Shown piece by piece: positions 59,217 through 64,000 of a stretch of 64,000 nucleotides of DNA. Origin of the DNA: Nemertoderma westbladi (Eukaryota; Xenacoelomorpha; Nemertodermatida; Nemertodermatidae). Both the position numbers and the translations under genes were made by a program. Positions within the stretch are counted from its first letter, which is position 1; each line of letters starts with the position of its first letter. The notes under the pieces are model-generated. The model was not told the DNA's origin. It saw only the letters and a list, made by a program, of their open reading frames with translations, and made no database searches. The stretch covers positions 28,948-92,947 of the forward strand of contig JAUCBJ010007342.1 of NCBI GenBank assembly GCA_032718475.1, written 5' to 3'.

Positions 59217-60150
59217 ATCGGTGTTCTATGCGGATACTGGATATCGGCTGACCAGTTTAACAGGAGCTTTTTTTTGTGGTAGGTACTGGGGTACTGGTAG
59301 TAATAATGCTAAGTAGAGTCGGACTAGCAGACTGAGCTGTACGACGTATATCAGTCAGTATATCGATGTTTACATAGACAGGCAACTGTGAACTGATAAG
59401 ATAGGTATGGTTATCCGGCAGTCTGGTAAGGACGGTAATTATTGTCTGTGAATCCGAATCTTGTTATGGCTATATAGGTAATATTCACAGTTTGGTTGTT
59501 GGTTGTCCTTGTCAGTTGGCTCAACCAGCAACCGGTAGTAGTAAGTAGTACAGTTCTGGGTTAGTTCTGCAGTTGAGACGCGGTATTAGGTAGGCCTATA
59601 TCACAGCCTATGATTTAGGCTACGACGGTAAGAAGATATACCTGCTGACCTGTATGCCATATGCTGACGCACTTGTCGTGTTGAGATGACGGAGCAAGGC
59701 GAGGCAAAGGTAAGATATTGCTGCCACCACGCCAATAAGTGGTAAGAGGTAAAACTCCAATATGCAATAGGTGTGTATCGAGTTTGATAAAACTCATTTT
59801 ATTAATGAAAGTAAAATCCAAGAAAAGTCATACTTGTCAACCATTCAGTCTATAATCAGTTATATTTAATTGTTACATCTGTACATTCAGACATTTGACC
59901 ATGAATCTACCGTTTGATGATGCGATGCTGATGCTAATGTTCACAAGTATTGACACATTTACATATTAACTATAAACCGGTAACTATTGCAGTTTGCAAA
60001 AATATATAGGCCTGTAGGAATTATTTCCCGCTAGCGGTAACATTATAGTGCTGCACAGTACAGCAGTTTGTAGGCTACGGTAGTGCAGTAAGTAGGCCTA
60101 AAACCAATAACAGTTAATAACCCTACAACATCAGATACAAGATCATTATA
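59217..60150 (-). other. Candidate 5' leader and LTR of the Gypsy fragment
   Basis: Noncoding. Minus strand TGGTGGCAGCAA (59,729-59,718) looks like a tRNA primer-binding site about 500 nt before gag. A TATATAT box lies near 60,003-60,010 on the minus strand, and a possible LTR start TGTTGTAGGG is at 60,129. This would give an LTR of about 390 bp. No second LTR is seen, so this is tentative. Confidence 0.35.
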
Positions 60151-60158
60151 CTGCATAG

Positions 60159-63100
60159 CTAATAATAATAATCGGGTTTTTTAATAGTCCGCCCAGATGA
60201 AGTTTTAATCGGTCCACTATCAGACTCTGCTACATCCTCCCGGCTCGAAACTATATCAGGAGTTTCATCAATCCGTTTCTTCCTATAATTAATCCGATCA
60301 CCCAAATCATCCGAATCCTTGGGAGAATCTTGTAAGCGCGTTTCATAATATCTCTCAAATAGATGGAGACGCTGAACTGGGCGCGAAAATTTGCCCTTTT
60401 TAGTTTCAACAGTCACTGTGCGAATTATACCATCTTTACTGGGATGAGTTTCTGTCACACGACCCATAGGCCAGGAATTACGTCGAGTTCTATCTTCTGA
60501 AATAAGTACAATGTCATTGATCTTTATTGGTTCCTTCTCAAGTTGCCACTTTTGTCTTGGTTGCAACTGGTGGAGATACTCTGTCTGCCAACGTCGCCAA
60601 AAGTTATCTAATAATCCCTGTAAATACACATATCTCTTTGTCAATGAAACTTCTTTACCACCAAGATCATGCAAAGGACGCAATGGTCTTCCAAGTGCTA
60701 AATGAGCAGGTGTAATAGGTAGTATGTCCTTCGTATCTGGACTATGATAGGTCAATGGCCGTGAGTTTATCATCGCTTCTACATCAGTGAGAACAGTGTA
60801 CATCTCAGTATAAGTCAATAATGACTTTGACAATATCTTCCGTAGGGGTTCCTTGAGACTACGATTAATTCTTTCCCAGTAACCTCCTCGGAAAGGACTT
60901 CGTTCCACAATAAAATTCCATGATATCTTACGCTCATTCATAAATGATGCAATAGCTTCTTTGTCTAAATGTTTCCAGATATTGTCTGAAAAATTTAGTT
61001 TGAAAACTTTGGAGGCTTTCTTAAACGTTTTCTGGTTATCAGAAGTCACTGTTTTACAAAGACCTCTACGATTTACCATTCTACGAAAGCATTGTAGAAA
61101 TTCAGAAGTCTCCATATTTAAAGCTAATTCAAAGTGACACATACGGCTAGCTGCACAAGTGAAAACACAAATGTAAGCTTTATGTGTAGAAGATCCTTCT
61201 TTGATAAGTAGTGCACCAGTAAAATCAATTCCAATATTCCAAAATGCTGGTGATATCTGTAAGCGTTCAGGTGGCAAGTTGCCCATAATTTGTTCCATTG
61301 GGACAGTCTTATGATGGTTACAAACATTGCAGAGATGAACTGCTTTTCTTATCTCATGACGTGAATTAATAATCCAATACTTTTGTTTGAGGAGTGATAA
61401 TAAAACCTCCTGTGGTGCATGTTGATTTGAAATATGCACCTGTAGTATAAGTTTTTGAACCAAACCTTCACCTTTAGGAAGAAGAATTTGATGTTTAGCA
61501 GACAAGGGTAGATCGGAAAATTCAAGTCGCCCACCAACTACCAACAATTGTCGATCAATATCATATTGAGGATTCAAAGGCAACAAATGATGTTTATTAG
61601 GCAATGGTTTATTCTGCGATAATAAATTATAAGCCTCCATGAAATAGTGCTTCTGCAGAATTTTCCACCAATGCATTTCTGTGGCTTCCATCTCCTCCAG
61701 AGTAACCAAATAAGGATGTAATGATGTCAGTGTTGTCGGCTGTTTATCCAGAGCCACTTCATCACTGTTCTCAACCCCCTGGGACAATTTCTTCCTAGCT
61801 CTAGCTAGCCAACGAAAGCATCTCACAGTAAATCGAATAAGATTACTAAACCTCCCATAATATTCAGTAATATAGTTACTAAATTGAGTAACATTTGCTG
61901 ATTTTAGGTTAGATACAAGGCATATAGATTCTGATGCCTCATCATCCTGAACCAAATGTTCAGAGCTATTTATGGTAGGTGTTGACAAACCTTGAATAAT
62001 TCTTTTCACATATTTATGTTGTTTAATAGGTCTCTTCTCTGGTAGTTCAATTTCAACATTCAATGAAGATTTCGGCCAATCATCATTATTCTTAATAAGC
62101 CAGTCTGGACCTTGCCAATAAAATGCACTGTCTTTCATCTCCATTAGACTGGTACCTCTAGAGAGGAGATCTGCTGGGTTTTGATCTCCGGGCACAAATC
62201 GCCATACTTCGATAGGACTTAGGTCATGTATCTCTTGTACACGATTTTGAACGAATGTGTTCCATGTGTAGCTCTCTTTCGCTATCCAACCCAATGCAAT
62301 TTCAGAATCTGACCATAAATAATAGGAGTTTATATCGACACGTTGATGAAGAGCATCTAAAATATACTTAACAAGACGCGCTGCCAGGACAGCACCAAGA
62401 AGTTCCAATCGTGCTAACCTGAGTCGTTTAAGTGGAGCTACTCTTGATCTCGCCATGACGAAATGAGAAGAGGTATTGCTATCACAGAATTCAGTTCGCA
62501 TATATACTACTGCTCCATACGCAACTTCTGAAGCATCAGAAAAAGCGTGTAATTGTACTATAGTTGGGTTTCCTTTATAGAAGAGTCTAGGAACCTTAAT
62601 CGTTTGAAGTAGATAAAGTTCACGTTCCCATTCTCGAAATGAGTTAATTATGCCATCTGTTAATTCGTCATCCCAACCACATTTGTTAAGCCACATATTT
62701 TGCAAAATAATCTTGCCTCGAATTACAAAAGGGCTAACAAATCCAAAAACATCATAGATCTGAGATATCTTACTAAGCATCAATCTTTTTGTTCGAGAAT
62801 AGGTGCTCAAATCAGTTAATCTGTCAGTGACAACCAAACTGAAAGTATCATCAGTCTCATAATTCCAACCAAGACCCAGTGCCTTAGTATTTCCTAAATC
62901 AGATTGATCAGTAAAGCTCACAAAGTTTCCTACTAAACGATCTTTCTCTGGTATAAGTGATAATAGTTTAGCCGAATTCGAACCAAATTTTGTTAGCTCA
63001 TAACCAGCCATTTTACACATATCTACTAACTCTATATATAATTGCTCAGCTTGAATCTCATTGTCGGCTCCACCTAACAGATCATCAACATAGAAACTGT

Positions 63101-64000
63101 CAGATGCTTCTTTTGCAGCCAATGGAAACTTAGCTATCATGTCTGGTCTTTCACAATGATGAATTCGTATTCTTTGTGCTAAATAAGGACAAGGACTAAC
63201 TCCAAACATCAACACAGTCATACAATATTTTTCAATGGGTTCATCTTTATTATTTCGCCACAAATACTGCTGATAACAATGCTGATCTGATACCAGTTTA
63301 GTTTGTAAAAACATCTTGCGTATATCTGCTACAAGAGCTATAGGTTTTGTCCTGAAACGAAGTAAAATTTGAGCAATATCAGGTTGCAGAATAGGCCCAG
63401 GTAGTAGACAATCATTCAGTGAGTTCCCATTCTTGTCTTTGGTGCTTGCATTATAAACTATTCTAACTTTGGTAGAAGAGCTGCCTGGTTTATAAACTGG
63501 ATGATGTGGAAGAAAGAACTGTTCACCATTCATGAATTGTTCTTCTTCTTCAGCTGAAACTTTATGGGCAAATCCCTTTTCAACATAATCATTAATAGTC
63601 TCCCTATAAATCTGTTTCTCAACTTGAGATTTCTCCAGTCTTTTCTCAAGTGATTCTAATAGTTTCTTAGCTCGATGGTAATTAGATACAAGAGTTGGTG
63701 CTTGAGGCTTGAAAGGTAGAGCAACAGAATAATGGCAGTTCTGGTCATCATAATTAAGTGAGATTTTGAACTGCTCCTCTGCCTCTCTTTCATCTTTGGT
63801 AAGCACCTTGGAAGAATTAACAATGCCAATTGTTTCTATATCCCAAAACCGTTCCATTGAATTCAACAGTTTTTCATTAATCCTGGTTTGGGTAATATAA
63901 CATGACTTTGGTCTTGGTTTAATTCGCTTATTGCTAGTATCTGGGCCACAAACAACATATCCAAAGACTGTGGCCATAGCGCAAGGAAGTTTATTGTTAG
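60159..64000 (-). CDS. pol of BEL/Pao element C (partial)
   Basis: The frame stays open to the window end; the ATG at 63,977 lies inside a protease/RT linker (VFGYVVCGPD), so the true start is outside. Numbering from that ATG: RT with FYVDDLLGG (about 296), RNase H (HAFSDASE about 481, LWSDSE, FVPGDQNPADLLSRG), a CNVCNHHK zinc region (about 885), then integrase Asp in GIDFTG (about 919), Asp in TSDNQ (about 979) and Glu in RGGYWER (about 1,032), and a C-terminal WRRWQTEYL region. Unlike A and B it fuses RNase H and integrase in one frame, the usual BEL/Pao form. It looks intact and belongs to a different lineage from A and B. No ORF3-like gene follows it. Confidence 0.9.
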   Translation of the reverse strand, partial: NNKLPCAMATVFGYVVCGPDTSNKRIKPRPKSCYITQTRINEKLLNSMERFWDIETIGIVNSSKVLTKDEREAEEQFKISLNYDDQNCHYSVALPFKPQAPTLVSNYHRAKKLLESLEKRLEKSQVEKQIYRETINDYVEKGFAHKVSAEEEEQFMNGEQFFLPHHPVYKPGSSSTKVRIVYNASTKDKNGNSLNDCLLPGPILQPDIAQILLRFRTKPIALVADIRKMFLQTKLVSDQHCYQQYLWRNNKDEPIEKYCMTVLMFGVSPCPYLAQRIRIHHCERPDMIAKFPLAAKEASDSFYVDDLLGGADNEIQAEQLYIELVDMCKMAGYELTKFGSNSAKLLSLIPEKDRLVGNFVSFTDQSDLGNTKALGLGWNYETDDTFSLVVTDRLTDLSTYSRTKRLMLSKISQIYDVFGFVSPFVIRGKIILQNMWLNKCGWDDELTDGIINSFREWERELYLLQTIKVPRLFYKGNPTIVQLHAFSDASEVAYGAVVYMRTEFCDSNTSSHFVMARSRVAPLKRLRLARLELLGAVLAARLVKYILDALHQRVDINSYYLWSDSEIALGWIAKESYTWNTFVQNRVQEIHDLSPIEVWRFVPGDQNPADLLSRGTSLMEMKDSAFYWQGPDWLIKNNDDWPKSSLNVEIELPEKRPIKQHKYVKRIIQGLSTPTINSSEHLVQDDEASESICLVSNLKSANVTQFSNYITEYYGRFSNLIRFTVRCFRWLARARKKLSQGVENSDEVALDKQPTTLTSLHPYLVTLEEMEATEMHWWKILQKHYFMEAYNLLSQNKPLPNKHHLLPLNPQYDIDRQLLVVGGRLEFSDLPLSAKHQILLPKGEGLVQKLILQVHISNQHAPQEVLLSLLKQKYWIINSRHEIRKAVHLCNVCNHHKTVPMEQIMGNLPPERLQISPAFWNIGIDFTGALLIKEGSSTHKAYICVFTCAASRMCHFELALNMETSEFLQCFRRMVNRRGLCKTVTSDNQKTFKKASKVFKLNFSDNIWKHLDKEAIASFMNERKISWNFIVERSPFRGGYWERINRSLKEPLRKILSKSLLTYTEMYTVLTDVEAMINSRPLTYHSPDTKDILPITPAHLALGRPLRPLHDLGGKEVSLTKRYVYLQGLLDNFWRRWQTEYLHQLQPRQKWQLEKEPIKINDIVLISEDRTRRNSWPMGRVTETHPSKDGIIRTVTVETKKGKFSRPVQRLHLFERYYETRLQDSPKDSDDLGDRINYRKKRIDETPDIVSSREDVAESDSGPIKTSSGRTIKKPDYYY

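Overview
The window reads as repeat-dense DNA from an animal genome, most likely an invertebrate. I found no host gene, rRNA or convincing tRNA gene. Evidence for an animal genome: three BEL/Pao elements (an animal LTR-retrotransposon superfamily), a Ty3/Gypsy gag of the kind found in aquatic animals, an APE-type LINE, a TA-flanked DNA transposon with long inverted repeats, and large satellite arrays. All real coding sequence lies on the minus strand and belongs to retroelements. I cannot name the species.

Layout. 1-about 14,450: BEL/Pao element A, whose 3' end is cut by the window start. In element order it has a coiled-coil gag, a gag/protease/RT/RNase H frame, integrase and an accessory ORF3. 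14,461-20,070: an AT-rich 15/17-bp satellite (S1) in two opposed arms, like a foldback element. 21,308-23,100: a DNA transposon with ~490-bp inverted repeats. 23,706-24,850 and 33,056-34,699: two halves of a 36-bp satellite (S2), split by a LINE at 24,851-33,055. The LINE carries a Ulp1-type (C48) protease domain in ORF1 and an APE endonuclease/RT in ORF2. 34,700-55,381: BEL/Pao element B, 20.7 kb with 2.27-kb LTRs. 55,382-57,943: noncoding. 57,944-about 60,150: a broken Ty3/Gypsy gag-protease with a possible 5' LTR. 60,159-64,000: pol of a third BEL/Pao element (C), cut by the window end.

The most interesting system is shared by A and B. Downstream of integrase, where some BEL/Pao elements carry env, both have a conserved non-envelope ORF3. 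In B it is followed in frame, after one TGA, by a three-zinc-knuckle ORF4. Just upstream of ORF3 both have a branch-point/polypyrimidine/AG signal, and B has two perfect splice-donor strings in its leader, so a spliced subgenomic mRNA is plausible. Each element is also studded with its own short GC-rich palindrome: 12 copies in B and 6 in A, in coding and noncoding parts. Within genes the palindromes are read in all three frames and show paired stem changes, so the nucleic-acid structure rather than the encoded peptide appears to be what is maintained or spread. I know of no description of such element-specific palindromes in BEL/Pao elements, but I could not search.
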